Assembly: GCA_030062745.1 (NCBI GenBank)
Contig: CP099839.1
Span: forward strand, 28,519,451-28,583,450
Direction: 5' to 3'
Length of the DNA: 64,000 nt
Source: Capitulum mitella
Lineage: Eukaryota > Arthropoda > Thecostraca > Pollicipedomorpha > Pollicipedidae
Position 1 is the stretch's first letter. Every line of letters begins with the position of its first letter. The translations under genes were made by a program, and so were the position numbers. The notes under the pieces are model-generated. The model was not told the DNA's origin. It ran no database searches and worked only from the letters and a program-made list of their open reading frames with translations. Below, piece by piece: positions 21,212 to 32,700 of this stretch.

Positions 21212-23064
21212 CTTCGTATCACGTTTCTTCGTACGCAGAACTTGGTATGCAAATCTTCGTATTGCATTTCTTCGTACGCAAGCCTTCGTGCGCAAATCTT
21301 CGTACGCAAATGTTCGTACCGCAAATCCTTGTACGCAAGTCTTCGTACGCGGGTATTCGTACGCGTAAAACTTCGTATACTCAAAACTTCGTGTACGCAT
21401 TTCTTCGTATCCGTGAAATTTTGCACACGCATTTCTTCGTATACACATTTCTTCGTATCGTTTTTTTTCGTATACGCAAATCTTCGTGTCGCATTTCTTT
21501 GTATACACAGAAATTCATATCTTGTGTTTTATAGGGAAGAGGGTACTCAGATTTGCCGTCGTGTTAATCATCATACTAAAGGCTTCAGTCGATTTTTTCG
21601 CATCGCGACTTCAAATATGAGATGACCGTTCCGATGACGCAGTGACACCTGATGGCCGCCAGGGGACGTAGCAGCCGAAAAGTTATTGGAACATTGTCAT
21701 TTTCTTGCATATTAGTGGGAATAAGTATTGCATTTAACATGATAAGATGCCTGAGATCCCAAGAGTTTATCTGCCATCCTCGTCGTCGAGGAGGTACGGA
21801 CGTTGACTCTGCAACGTCCGTTCCTCCTGGCGATGTTCGATGGCGCCGGGTTCGAGTCCCGGAAATAGCGAACGGGGACTCGAACTGTTTGGCCCGACCA
21901 TTCATAGTGTAGTCAGTTGGTAACTGACCAGAGGGGGTAAACCCGGCACGGGGAGGCCGTATTGCAACATTGTGCGGCACGAAAAAGAGCCCTCCGTGGT
22001 CCTCTGGCTAAAAAGGCCGGACGCAAAATTATCCGTTGAACTGGAATTACATTGATGGATGGTGGGTTCAGGGTACAGGCAACAACCTCTGTTAAGCATA
22101 TAGGTGCCCTGAGCCAAAAGCCGTCATTGCATGTCGTTCGGGCAAAATTGCTTAAAAAAAAGACAAAAAAGGAGCTCATCTTAATCTTTCTACAAAACGA
22201 CGTGCAAAAACTTACCTTTGCATCCGCAAAACTTTGCATACGTAGATATCCGCATCCCATAGAGACGGGAAGGGGGTGGGGGGGGAGCAGAGACGTTTTC
22301 CTCCGTAGGAATAATGTTAAATGTCCCAAAAAATGGGGGGCTCGGCCTCCCCCGTCCTTGTTCCTACGCCCATGGTCTGGTGCATCACTGTCACGAGACC
22401 CAATCTACGTACACAAAAAGGTACCCTGCTAACCTGTAATGCGGGCTGTTGGTCGGGAACGGGAGCTCCGTGCAGGCATGCAAATATTAGGATTCGCTTC
22501 ATTTTATACATCCTTAGTCTCCCAAAGCATGACACTGTGGTGATGCTCGGAAATAATAGCCTAAAAGGGAGTTTGCTCATCCCTCAACATTCTGGGACAT
22601 TCCTGCGCCCCTGTGCCTCACCTGTGCCCACCGATCGAAACGCACTTTCTCATTCGCAAGATGACATGACCAGATCGTTGAATATAATTTACCTTACTGA
22701 AAAGAAGGAAGACATGCACACGTCGTTGTGCGCAAAAGTGTAAATACAGCAGGCACGAAGTGCATGCGTGCATTAAAATGCGATACGAAGGTTTACGTGT
22801 ACGAAGAAAAACTATTCGAAGATTTCCGTACACGAAGAAATGCGATACGAAAAAATACGTATACAGAGTTTTGCGGATACAAAGAAATGCGTATGCGAAG
22901 CTTTGTGTGTACGAAGTTTTGCGATGCGAAGATTGCATATACGAAGTTTTGCGCTTACCAAGTTTTGCGATACAAAGATTTGCATACGAAGAAATGCGAT
23001 ACGAAGATATTTGGTACGAAAATTTGCCTATGAAGTTTCGCGTAAGAAGAAATGCGATACGAAG
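21212..23064. mobile_element. Foldback-like element with inverted tandem-repeat arms
   Basis: The left arm (21212-21515) is a tandem run of CTTCGTA(C/T)GCAAATCTTCG-type units. The right arm (22765-23064) is the same unit in reverse complement (GCGATACGAAGAAATGCG, GCATACGAAG). The outermost bases of the two arms match: CTTCGTATCACGTTTCTTCG on the left and, reverse-complemented, CTTCGTATCGCATTTCTTC on the right. The ~1.25-kb centre carries two stem-loops and no recognised gene. Long inverted repeats built of short tandem units are the known architecture of Foldback elements. Lys/Arg/Cys-rich frames across the arms are by-products of the repeat. No target duplication was seen. Confidence 0.6.
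21789..21885. other. Two adjacent stem-loops inside the foldback-like element
   Basis: Stem 1 pairs 21789-21805 with 21812-21828 (17 bp with one mismatch, 6-base loop; arms AGGAGGTACGGACGTTG and CAACGTCCGTTCCTCCT). Stem 2 pairs GTTCGAGTCCC at 21850-21860 with GGGACTCGAAC at 21875-21885 (11 bp, perfect). The left arm of stem 2 also matches a tRNA B-box, but no A-box is found at the right distance. Confidence 0.6.
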
Positions 23065-23516
23065 TTTGGTCATTGAACCAGCCGGGGTCTGACAATACGG
23101 TCGTGCTACTACCCGCTGGTAAGCCCTCGTTCTCTCCCGCCCTGTACTTTTTTCTTACCCACAATCATACGCGCATCATGCGATACGATCGGTATTTTGA
23201 GATCCGTGCAGTGATCTGATTAGTTGATTTGATCGCACTGCTAGAAGCTCGGTGAACCCAAGCCCGGCGGCACTTGGCCGGCGCCGCCCGGCAGCGCCCA
23301 GAAGCATCCGGCAGGCGGATTCATAAATGTATTTGAGATCGTTGCCACTGCAGTTTTAGTCGGATTGGTGTGACTTCGCACTGTCACACTCAGAATACAT
23401 TAGGTTACATTAGGGCACTGCCGTAATCAGGATGTCCTCTGTTTGAGATCAGGTGTCAAATATAAGTGACTTATGCCGTCAGGCTGTTGACCCCGTTCTA
23501 TTTACCCGTTATGTAT

Positions 23517-23550
23517 ACACACACACATATATATATATACGCACACACAG

Positions 23551-23643
<93 letters not shown>

Positions 23644-23648
23644 TATGC
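23517..23648. repeat. (AC)n-(AT)n microsatellite
   Basis: An ACAC run of about 45 bp with interruptions passes into a TA run of about 60 bp. The YIYI/THTH reading frames here are artefacts. Confidence 0.95.
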
Positions 23649-25039
23649 ATGTACAGCGTGCGTTTTGCAATGTTGTTTTATGTCGTGTTGACAGGGTTGG
23701 TAATGTGTTTTTTTGCGGTGTAGGGGTGTAAATTTGACAGGAGTGTGCAGTTTTACCAATCACACTCAGAAATACTTGTCATTACTTAGAACTGCTGACC
23801 ATCTGTCAGCTACTCCAGTTCGGCAGATTGCTTTGCGACCTGACTGGCTCGCAAACGGGCCGTTCTACCTCGTTTCGCTGGGTTACATTGAAGTGAAAAA
23901 CTACGTTTTGCATTCTTAATCCACAGCAGATATGTTGCAGTTTGGGGGATCTCACCGGTGGTTATTGCGAGCAAGCTTTAACATACTTGGGCTGCGTCAT
24001 GGTTGCACGTTAATGTGGCCCATTTACATCAGGGTGACTCAGTGTGACTGGCTTGTGCCATATTCGGCCGCCTTCTTCATGACAGTATTTTTCATCATGT
24101 TTAACCGAACCGTACATATTTTAGGCAGATTGTATTTGGGGGGAGACTGGACTGGCTGCATTGGTCGAATGCAAGGCACAACACAAATTTGCATACTGTC
24201 CTTTCAACGAAGAGATGCAGGCTTCTGTTTGATGACTTCCAGCAACTACCGAATTTTTTCCCCTTATTTGAGACTGGCTGTATTTGTTACATAACTGCTC
24301 ACATCTTCTAGGTTGTGTTGCTGTTTGCCACAGAACTGAGAGACGCATAAGGTGGTTTACATGTTGCTTGAGGATAAATAGTAAGGTAAAAGACAGCGTT
24401 AAGTTCGATGTACAGTTGTAGGAAGCGAATGAGTTATGCAATTGACTATGGGAACTGATCTTATGGCTGTTCGCGGTGACGTCGGGCCAAGGAGCGTGGT
24501 AAGAATTTTTGCGTTTCTTCTCGTGCGCCATATTTTGCTGTAACATAAGCGTGGTCGCCCAGATTCTGTGAAAGAACGATTTTACAGCGTTTTGTACTTT
24601 CTGGGATTGACGGGGCTATTTCAGCCCGAGGTTCCCAGTCCTGATCAATGACTATCGTCTGGCTGCTTCCAGTTAACGACACTAGGCTGAAGCATTCCAT
24701 TTCGTAGTAGCGTCAACGGCAGAGTTCGGTGTCCTCTAAACCATTCCAGCACACTAAGCGTGCATCCCAACGTACTCTGCCCGCAGCGGATTTTAATCCT
24801 GCACCCCCACCACCGACAAATGACTGTGTTGGGTCCAGACTCCGGCCTGTCTCATTGTGAAACAGGCAGCCTGCACGAAATGTCTTTTTTTTTGCATTGC
24901 ATCGTTGAACCTATCCCTCTGTCTGTTTTTTGTTTTATAGATTGGAATCGAATCTTTTTGAAGTGGACGGCTTTGGGATTAGTCCTTACCGAGCAGAGCT
25001 TGTGCAGTCCGTGGCCTCGCCGCCCAAATGAACCCAAAT

Positions 25040-25245
25040 ATGGAGTAATATTGCTCCAGACAACGGACCGTATAATACTGAGGGGTCTTTTCGGTGCTGT
25101 CAAAGCCACAACACGGCAGCCCCGTGGTCTGGGTGACCCTTTCTGTTTCGGGTCAAATAGCGCTGGCTCCTTGTGAGTATCGAACCTACGGTGTCTGCCA
25201 CACACCGGGTATGAGCCGAGCATGTTACCACGGAGCCACGGGACG
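25040..25245 (-). mobile_element. tRNA-derived SINE (probable)
   Basis: On the minus strand, TGGCTCCGTGG (25238 to 25228) fits an RNA polymerase III A-box, and GGTTCGATAC (25186 to 25177) fits a B-box, spaced about 50 bp apart as in a tRNA with a long variable arm. Between them is a stem-forming CGGTGTGTGGCAGACACCG. The downstream body to about 25040 is a unique-looking, non-coding tail of unknown family. It could instead be a tRNA pseudogene; a second copy elsewhere would settle it. Confidence 0.45.
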
Positions 25246-25522
25246 ACTATGAGGCGACAAAGTTCCATGTTGAATGAGTATCAATGCGTTAACTACGTGA
25301 TGCACAAAAAAAAAAACGAAAACAGCGACAGGATGATTCTACCCGTTTCGTGTGTCTTCTTGAACGCTCCGCTTTTCTTCCAAAATCTTTTATTTACGGA
25401 TGGAAGAGCACAGCGAGAAAGCGCACACGCTTCTCCGATTTACCCGAGTTCAGGGTTCAGCGAGCGGAACTCTACATGTCTCGATCAGTCTTAAAAACTC
25501 GTACATGGGTCCGTTCCGAATA

Positions 25523-25613
25523 ACTGTGGAAGTTCGACAGTTATTCTAAGTTGCAGTTATTCGAAGAAGTTCCACAAGTATCTTCCACAGTTCCAGAAAA
25601 CTGTGGAAGATAC
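25523..25613. other. Tandem inverted repeats / hairpins
   Basis: GTATCTTCCACAGTT at 25578-25592 pairs perfectly with AACTGTGGAAGATAC at 25599-25613 (15 bp, 6-base loop). Immediately upstream, TGTGGAAGTTCGA and TCGAAGAAGTTCCACA form a second, looser stem of about 55 nt. No gene association is visible. Confidence 0.55.
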
Positions 25614-27485
25614 CCAGTTGGCAGTAGGCCCATGATACTCATTTCATACATGATACGTTTCATTTCAAGTTTGTGCCAAGCTGCGAGCTGCCGTGTGCGG
25701 CTGCCGTAGAAATTAGAGATGATAATCGGATAAACGGGCAGTGTTGGAACATTGTTCTCTGGTAACCAGAAGACAGTTTTATATCTGTAGATGCCTATCG
25801 GAACCACAAAGAGTAAGTCTCACGAAGACGCGAATTCTCATTATGGCCATCTGTCCTACGTGATGAGTCGAACGGTTTAAAATTGTCCGTTTAGGAAACC
25901 AGTGATAAAAAGTAAATCATATCGCAGAATACTAGGCACTGGACACAGTGGTGTAGTTATTGTCTTTTGTACCCTTCTCATTCGCCTGTACGAAACATGT
26001 CCCCTCAGGACCTTCGACGAATTGGTCATCGTTAAAACTGTCATGTGTGGTTCGGACCCAACCTGGAGAAAGCGGAGAGGTTGCTTTTAACTTCCTAGCG
26101 GTGTTTTAACGCCATTTAGCGGTCGGAGGCTAAATGGTGTTATTTTGCAGCTTGATACTCTCTGCATCATTGTTACCGAAGAACAGATTGGTCTGGTTTA
26201 ACGTCTTTAGGGCGCTTTTGTTTTTGTTTTTGTTTTTTGTTTGTTTGTTTCTTTTGTTGGTGCAATGCTACGGATTTGCGTTGTCTAAGTGATATGGCTA
26301 AAGGATAAATGACTTCGTCTTAAAGATACCGATGGACAACATGTGATACCGAAAGATAATTGGTATACTCCAGTTAACTTTCGCAGATGCCAGTTCGCTG
26401 TATTCACAGTGCTGCAGGACGACGGGTATATGCTTTGATGCCTTGTTTCCCGGTGTCCAAATGATTCGGAGAGGCAGGGAGGTGGTGTGCGAATCTTCAG
26501 AAGTGGCACGATCAAAACGCCATCATGGACAGTCATCTGACAACATTTGACTCATCCCAGTTACTCCAACGCCACTATTAGAAATATCCGAATCGCGACG
26601 ATTGTCATTGATAAATTCCTCGTAAGCCGCCGTAGAGACTTGGACTTGGTTCCTGCCATATTTGGAGACGTGATAAGTTATCAGGCGATTGCCCAGCAGG
26701 GAACACATGGGCCGTGACGTTTTTCAGACGTACAGATGTTGGGCGGAGACATACAGTGTGAAGTGTTCTATCAGACGCGCTGTGAAAAAGCCAGTTCCGT
26801 ATGCTGATACGCCCAGGATTAACGAATGACTGTCGTGTCGTATCCTTTTTAATTTCGAGTTCGGCAATGCCGAATCGCTGTATTTGAACTTTGAGGTAAA
26901 CGTAATTTCTTCAGCGTGACTTCTTGGGCGTATGGGGCGTTTTTTATGATCCATTGGTGGTTTCGGTTATTTGAATGAGAGCAGCCATTTAGTTTTGTTA
27001 TGGTTTTATTTGTGTAGTACAGATACAAATATAATCCTAATATGTTTGCATGACATTATAAATGAACATATCGTTAGTGTGTCGTTTTCTTTCATTTGGC
27101 TCGTTTTATGGTTTTCATCCACGTCGACAATGTGGTTTACTAACAGGCGACACAGTACCGACATTAGGGCAGGCACAGGTGTCCAAAGAATATTGTGCGG
27201 TCTGTGGTTTGGGGTTGCCTGGGCGCGTTTTTTTTTTGTTGATCAGAATGCTGCAAAACGGATAGGTAAACTGCGGCAACGGGCCATGAATTGCCGAACA
27301 TCTGACTTCCAAGTACCACTTGCTTCAACCGTTATAGTGCTCGGGTGACTTGCAGAAGACTTGCTGAGTTGTAATCTACCGAGATCAGTCGGGTACCATT
27401 TGTTGTCGCGATCTATGCTACATATGAATGTTCGTTAAGATCGTGTTTCGGTCTAGAATACTTGGATTAGCAAGATGCTGTGGTA

Positions 27486-27589
27486 ACCATTATTATTATT
27501 ATTACTGTTGTTATTAATATAATTACTGTTGTTTTCCATTCTTCTTCTTCTTCTTCCGATGATGATGATGATGATGATGACTATTATTA

Positions 27590-27624
<35 letters not shown>

Positions 27625-27679
27625 TTGTCCAGGTACTCAAGTCAAGATCTGGTACAAAGTGCTCTATAATTAAAAAAAC

Positions 27680-27745
<66 letters not shown>
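27486..27745. repeat. Compound microsatellite (ATT)n, (CTT)n, (GAT)n, (TTA)n, (AT)n
   Basis: Consecutive trinucleotide runs at 27490-27625 are followed by a TA run at about 27687-27742. Frames through it are artefacts. Confidence 0.95.
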
Positions 27746-27750
<5 letters not shown>

Positions 27751-30700
27751 GCTTTTATGTTGTAATCCGTGCTAACATTTATCCATCTGTATGCAGTGGA
27801 AATACCAGAGGCATGGCTTGTGTAATGAAAGTTCGACTGGGACTCGAAAAAGGTAGACGTAGGCCTACTAAAATCGAGCATTGATGTGCGGATACTTTGC
27901 ACCGTGACGCAGAACGTTGAATGACCGCCGTTTTCTTCAGTGCCGTCATTTCATTGACGATCATGGGTTATCTGGAGTAAATCGTGTTTCGGCGTGTGCG
28001 GTGCTGATGAAGCACCTAGTGACGCAATCTCGATGGCGTTATCTGAGGCTTCCGCGTCACCACACCATAGCTTTCTGTGCAAGGAGGCGTGAGGTGAGAG
28101 GGTACGTCAGAGAATAGGAGTGTTAACGTCACGAGAGCTTTTCGTTGAGATGACTCACATTGTAGGAGTCTGCTGCCATTAGCAGTATGAATTACCCCTT
28201 AGTCGACTTACATTGGTTTATACCACCTGCTTAATGGGTTCGAAGTGGTAGGCCAAAAATAGAGATAGCAGAAATACAGGCATGGTTTTATTGCAATCAG
28301 TTTTATTCACATTGTTTCTTGCATTTCGCGGAATTAGCCACCAATAACTTATTTCACATGCGAACTTAAAAATATGGACAAAAACCTGGCGTCAGGAAGC
28401 TTTCATACAAACAGTTAGACAGAAATTGTTCGCGAGAATTCACAATATCCCGCTGTACAACATTGACAGTCCAGTTCGTAGAAATGCAAGTTTTAGTTTG
28501 TCAGTAAACTAAAAGTTGCATTCTCATTGACAGAACAGAAGAGTTACAAAACATTTCCAATACCACATTTGTAACTGTTACCAGTGTCGTTTATGGAATC
28601 AAGAACAAACAATGCAGGATATTTAGTTTCATGTATGACACTTCCGCTCTTCACATGATGTCGACACAAAGTCCAGAAAATTCTTGGAGCGAGTGGCAAA
28701 TATGTCTCCCGTGTGGTTAACGTTCTTTTCGGCATGTAGTTTATCAATCCAGGAACTCAGACGTAAGACATTTTTCTGGACTTTTCTGGTATGGTGTCCA
28801 CAGGACTGGATCCTCTGTGAAAAGGATGCTAAATCTGGACGCTCTTTTTCTACACTTGCTGATTAAGTTTTTTGGAGTATCGTTGATTAAAAGGGTTTGA
28901 TGTTACAAAACGCCCGAATATTTCGGTACAGCTTGATAGGCTTTCTCCATCGGGATCTGTGATTGGCAAGTCTAAAAAGGCGCCAGTTGTAAAAATGAGC
29001 GCTCAGCTGATGATACATGAATATAAATATGAAGATGTTATCGTGAGGAAACATTTCAAAGCAGGTCGTTTAGGTGAAGATTAAAACGCACAAACTTATA
29101 AGTGTGCTTTAAATTGCTGTTTTCCCTTTTCGTTGGCTTGTGTTCTTGGTTCCTGGTTTTCTCCGTCATTTTATTCTGGTACGTGTTTGTGTATGTTGTC
29201 TTATCTTGGTCGGAACGATTGTCTGTGAAATACTTCCCCATCCAAAAACGGTGATAGGTATATTCAGTTGCCATCAGTCGTGCTCTTTTTTCCTAACTGG
29301 CATCTTTTATATTTGTGAATCACTGAACCGACGGACGAAGACGTGTCAGTTTGTGCCGAAATATTTTGGGCCGTTTATAACATCAAACACTCCTTTTATG
29401 CACGTATGTTCTGAAAAGTTACCGATCGACGGAAGTGGAATCTGTAGGTAGTCTTCAAAAACCTGTTTAACGCCTTGATAGACAGATACCATTTTGAATA
29501 AATCGGAACGCACAAAACACCGCGGACGTAGCAGATATGGCCTGTGTACATCCTGTACGTAATCAAGACGAGCGAAGATGATTTCATATCCCGTGTAACT
29601 GGTCGGTGCAGTTCATAATCAACAGTTGAGTTGTTCTTCACGTCCACGTTTCCTTTTGCTTCGCTGCCATATTCATGCACAATATGCTCCTCCATAAGGT
29701 CTCTGTGAATCGGAGTGTTAGTCATGAACAAAATACCCATTTTCGCGGCTCAGGATAGCGATGTAATACAGTGTCAGGCACCGTGTTATTTTATTTTTTA
29801 AGCTCACTACCATAGGTTTAAAACGTAGAGTAGGCTGAAACGTGCAGCCGATATGTTTGTGCTTCCTTCAGGTGTAATAAGTACTTTTTGTCTATGAAAT
29901 TCCAGAAGTTATTGCACGTGGTACAAACATTCGCGCAGAAATTTCCGGAATCATATCGATCAGGAAACAGTTATATTCCCCTTGTATCTCGAAAATGCAT
30001 ATTCTTTACGAGTAGTTTGCCGTAGCCGTGTAAAGTTTATTAGTGCTGAAGCTTGCTATGAGTGACAGGAAAAATATAGCTTCTTCAGGTAGTTGACTCT
30101 GTTTCATTCCTGCCGTATTGTCGCATCGCAGCACTGACGCGTATGTCACAGATTGACACCAGTAAACGAGTGTGTTTGCCGTTTATATCTGTTTGGCATC
30201 AGTGTGGAATATGGTTTACTGTGGTGGACGGCTTTACCTCTGTCACGTACCACTATCGACATTGTCTAACATGGTCTGACATGTATAGTCCATCTGGGTT
30301 GTTTTAACCGTAGATTTAGAAGGGGCACTGTTCCGGCCCGGTCCTTCTATATCAGTGTTTTTCACACGTGCGAAAAACATCGGCAAATTTGTTTTTGTGT
30401 TTTCATTGCGCATGATTGGGAAAAGTGCAGTCTGTGCATCAAATGTTTTCCCAATTTCCAAATCAAATAACCTAGGACCAAAATGTCAAGCCATATATCT
30501 AAAACAATGCGGAAGAGGTAGCATATCGGTCCACATCAAATCACAGAAGAGCAAGGTTGGAAAAGTTGTTTTTTTTTGTGTTGAAGGACACCAGAAAATA
30601 TGTGCCTAAAAACGCATTTTATACTCCAGAAATCTGATCTTGTGCCTCGATCAAAAAGCTACTTTATAACCACATTGAAAAAATTCCAACTCTGCAAGCA

Positions 30701-30884
30701 AATGACCCTGTCTCTATTCATTAAGAACCAGGTATGATGTCATAACTGACTTACACCAAGAACGCCAGCTTAAGCCGGTATTACTGTTCGCAAAATTTTG
30801 TATGCAAAACAAAAACTGTACACTCACACCAAGAACAAAAACCAGATTTCCAACCCTGCACAAGAGTTGCCTCGGCCCCTTCCG

Positions 30885-32700
30885 ATTCTGACGAAATTAG
30901 GTAGGCTGATGAAATTAGGTAGGTTCATAGAAGCTGTGCAGCAATGGACAACCACCAGTTCTTAGCCCAGGGTGACCTATGAGGTCAGAGTTACAGGACA
31001 TGAAAGACCACCAATTTTTGCAGACATTTTAAGATTTAATTGCCGTAACTTGGTGATAAGTGGTCACAGAAGGCTGCGACAAGCGCGATCGATGCGAAAA
31101 AAATTAGGTTTCATAAGTGGGTAGTGTTTTCGTTAAGCTCGCAATGACCCTTGACCTTTCTGGGTCAAATTACGCAATTTCGTTTTCCAGTTTCGTATAT
31201 AACCATGTTCCGCCCACAATAGGCGTGGCAAAATCATTCCTGGACAAATTCCAACTTCTTCAGATATTTCAGGTTATGTAGCTAATGCAAGTGGCGTTTG
31301 AGAAATATGTCCCGAGTCTATTTGACGAAGGCTGGTTAATTTTTTGTCTTGTTTGTCTGATTGTGCTACACTTTGGTGTGCTCAGTGCCCTGCTTGTGTG
31401 CTGCACATCAGCTTGACCTTAAATTTCTTGGCCTGAAAGGACTGGGTGAAAGGCTGTGACAACTCATCACCAATCGATCCGTTGCCATCCGGATTTGATA
31501 TATACCCTTTTTTCACTTCTCAACGAAAATGAGTCTAGCCGATGTCCTGAAACCGTAAGGCCAAGTGAGATAATCTTAGCCGTGCATCGGGACGATTTGA
31601 AGGTCAACCGACTTGACATGGTTAATCGTTAAACCTTTATTGACCACGTACGAGCCGTAATGGCCAGGGATCTGAGTTTTTTAGGGCAGTGATTCCGAAT
31701 TCCACACATATTTTTACCTCATCATATTATTCACTCATTGAAAATTTCTTCCATGTCCCCTGGAGGGCGTTGACTTTAGTACTGGCGTCGTTCCTTGAAT
31801 CGGTAAGTCGGAAAACACGTGTCGTGTGTTTGTACATGTCGGCAATTGTGTCATCGGCTCCAGTGTTTCAGGGAAGAGGTGTCAGCATTTCAAACATTTC
31901 AGCATTCATTTCAGCATTTTATTCATGTGATTAAATGTGGAATTCGGCATCAGCCCTAAAAAAAACTTAAATCCATGGTTATCATGGCTCGTCCAAGGCC
32001 AGTCACGGTCAGTGACCTCGGCTGGGCTTCAGATCGTCCGATGCACGGTTAAGATTGTCTCAGTTGGCTTTAAGGTCTAGTAACATTGAATAGACACACT
32101 TTCGTTAAGAAGCGGAGAAAAGATTTAGGTCAAATTTAAATGACACAAGGTCGGCTGATGATGAGGCGTCATGGCCTTTGACCCTTGATCTTTTAAGTGA
32201 AACAACTTAAGGTTAAGGTGATGTGTAGTTCACAAGGAGGGCATTGTGCACACCAAAGTGTAGCATAATCAGACAAAACTGGATATTTCTCAAGCGCTAC
32301 TTGGCATTGCATAAGTTGAGATATCTTAAGAAGCTGGAATGTGCCCGGCAGTGTGTTTTGCCACGCTTATTTCAGATACCAGCCCACCTTTTGCCCTACA
32401 TTTTCGCGAAGATCAGGGAGTCAAAACATGGTCAGACCTAAAAATATATAATTTGGCGTAGTCACGTCGAAGGTCATCGTGAGGTTAACCTAAAAAAAAT
32501 GCCGTTTTTTGAAAGCTGGGACATTTCTCTGTCGAATCACGGTAATCGCGATTTTCTGTGATGATCTATCACAAAGCTATGGGCATTTGAATCATGTAAT
32601 GTCTACAAAAATTGTTGACATTTCATGACCTGTAACTTTGACATTACAGGTCACCCAGAGCTCAAATTTGTCGGATCAACATCGAAAGGGATGGAATCAG
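30885..32700. repeat. Long imperfect inverted repeat, arms of about 800 bp
   Basis: The left arm, about 30885-31725, is the reverse complement of the right arm, about 31915-32700, around a spacer of ~180 bp. Matching landmarks, left against reverse-complemented right: GGGTGACCTATGAGG / GGGTGACCTGTAATG; CCAATTTTTGCAGACATT / ACAATTTTTGTAGACATT; GGCGTGGCAAAA / AGCGTGGCAAAA; GTGCTACACTTTGGTGTG / ATGCTACACTTTGGTGTG; AATCTTAGCCGTGCATCGG / AATCTTAACCGTGCATCGG; CCGAATTCCACA / CCGAATTCCACA. By eye, arms agree at about three bases in four or better. There is no coding frame. Arms contain TGACC/GGTCA motifs like those in the TTAA elements, but no TTAA terminus was identified. Likely a palindromic DNA transposon derivative. 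Confidence 0.75.

Noticed and set aside
21840-21870. tRNA gene suggested by GGGTTCGAGTCCCGG
   Set aside because: Only a B-box/T-arm is present; no A-box, anticodon arm or acceptor stem at the expected spacing.
21107-23092. Lys/Cys/Arg-rich frames with KCDTK and RRNAIR repeats
   Set aside because: They translate the short tandem units of the foldback-like arms and occur in several frames and both strands; no domain.
23453-23763. Tyr-Ile and Thr-His repeat frames
   Set aside because: Direct translations of AC and AT microsatellites.
26108-26145. Short inverted repeat AACGCCATTTAGC...GCTAAATGGTGTT
   Set aside because: Single small stem with a mismatch and no surrounding structure; may be chance or a minor repeat relic.
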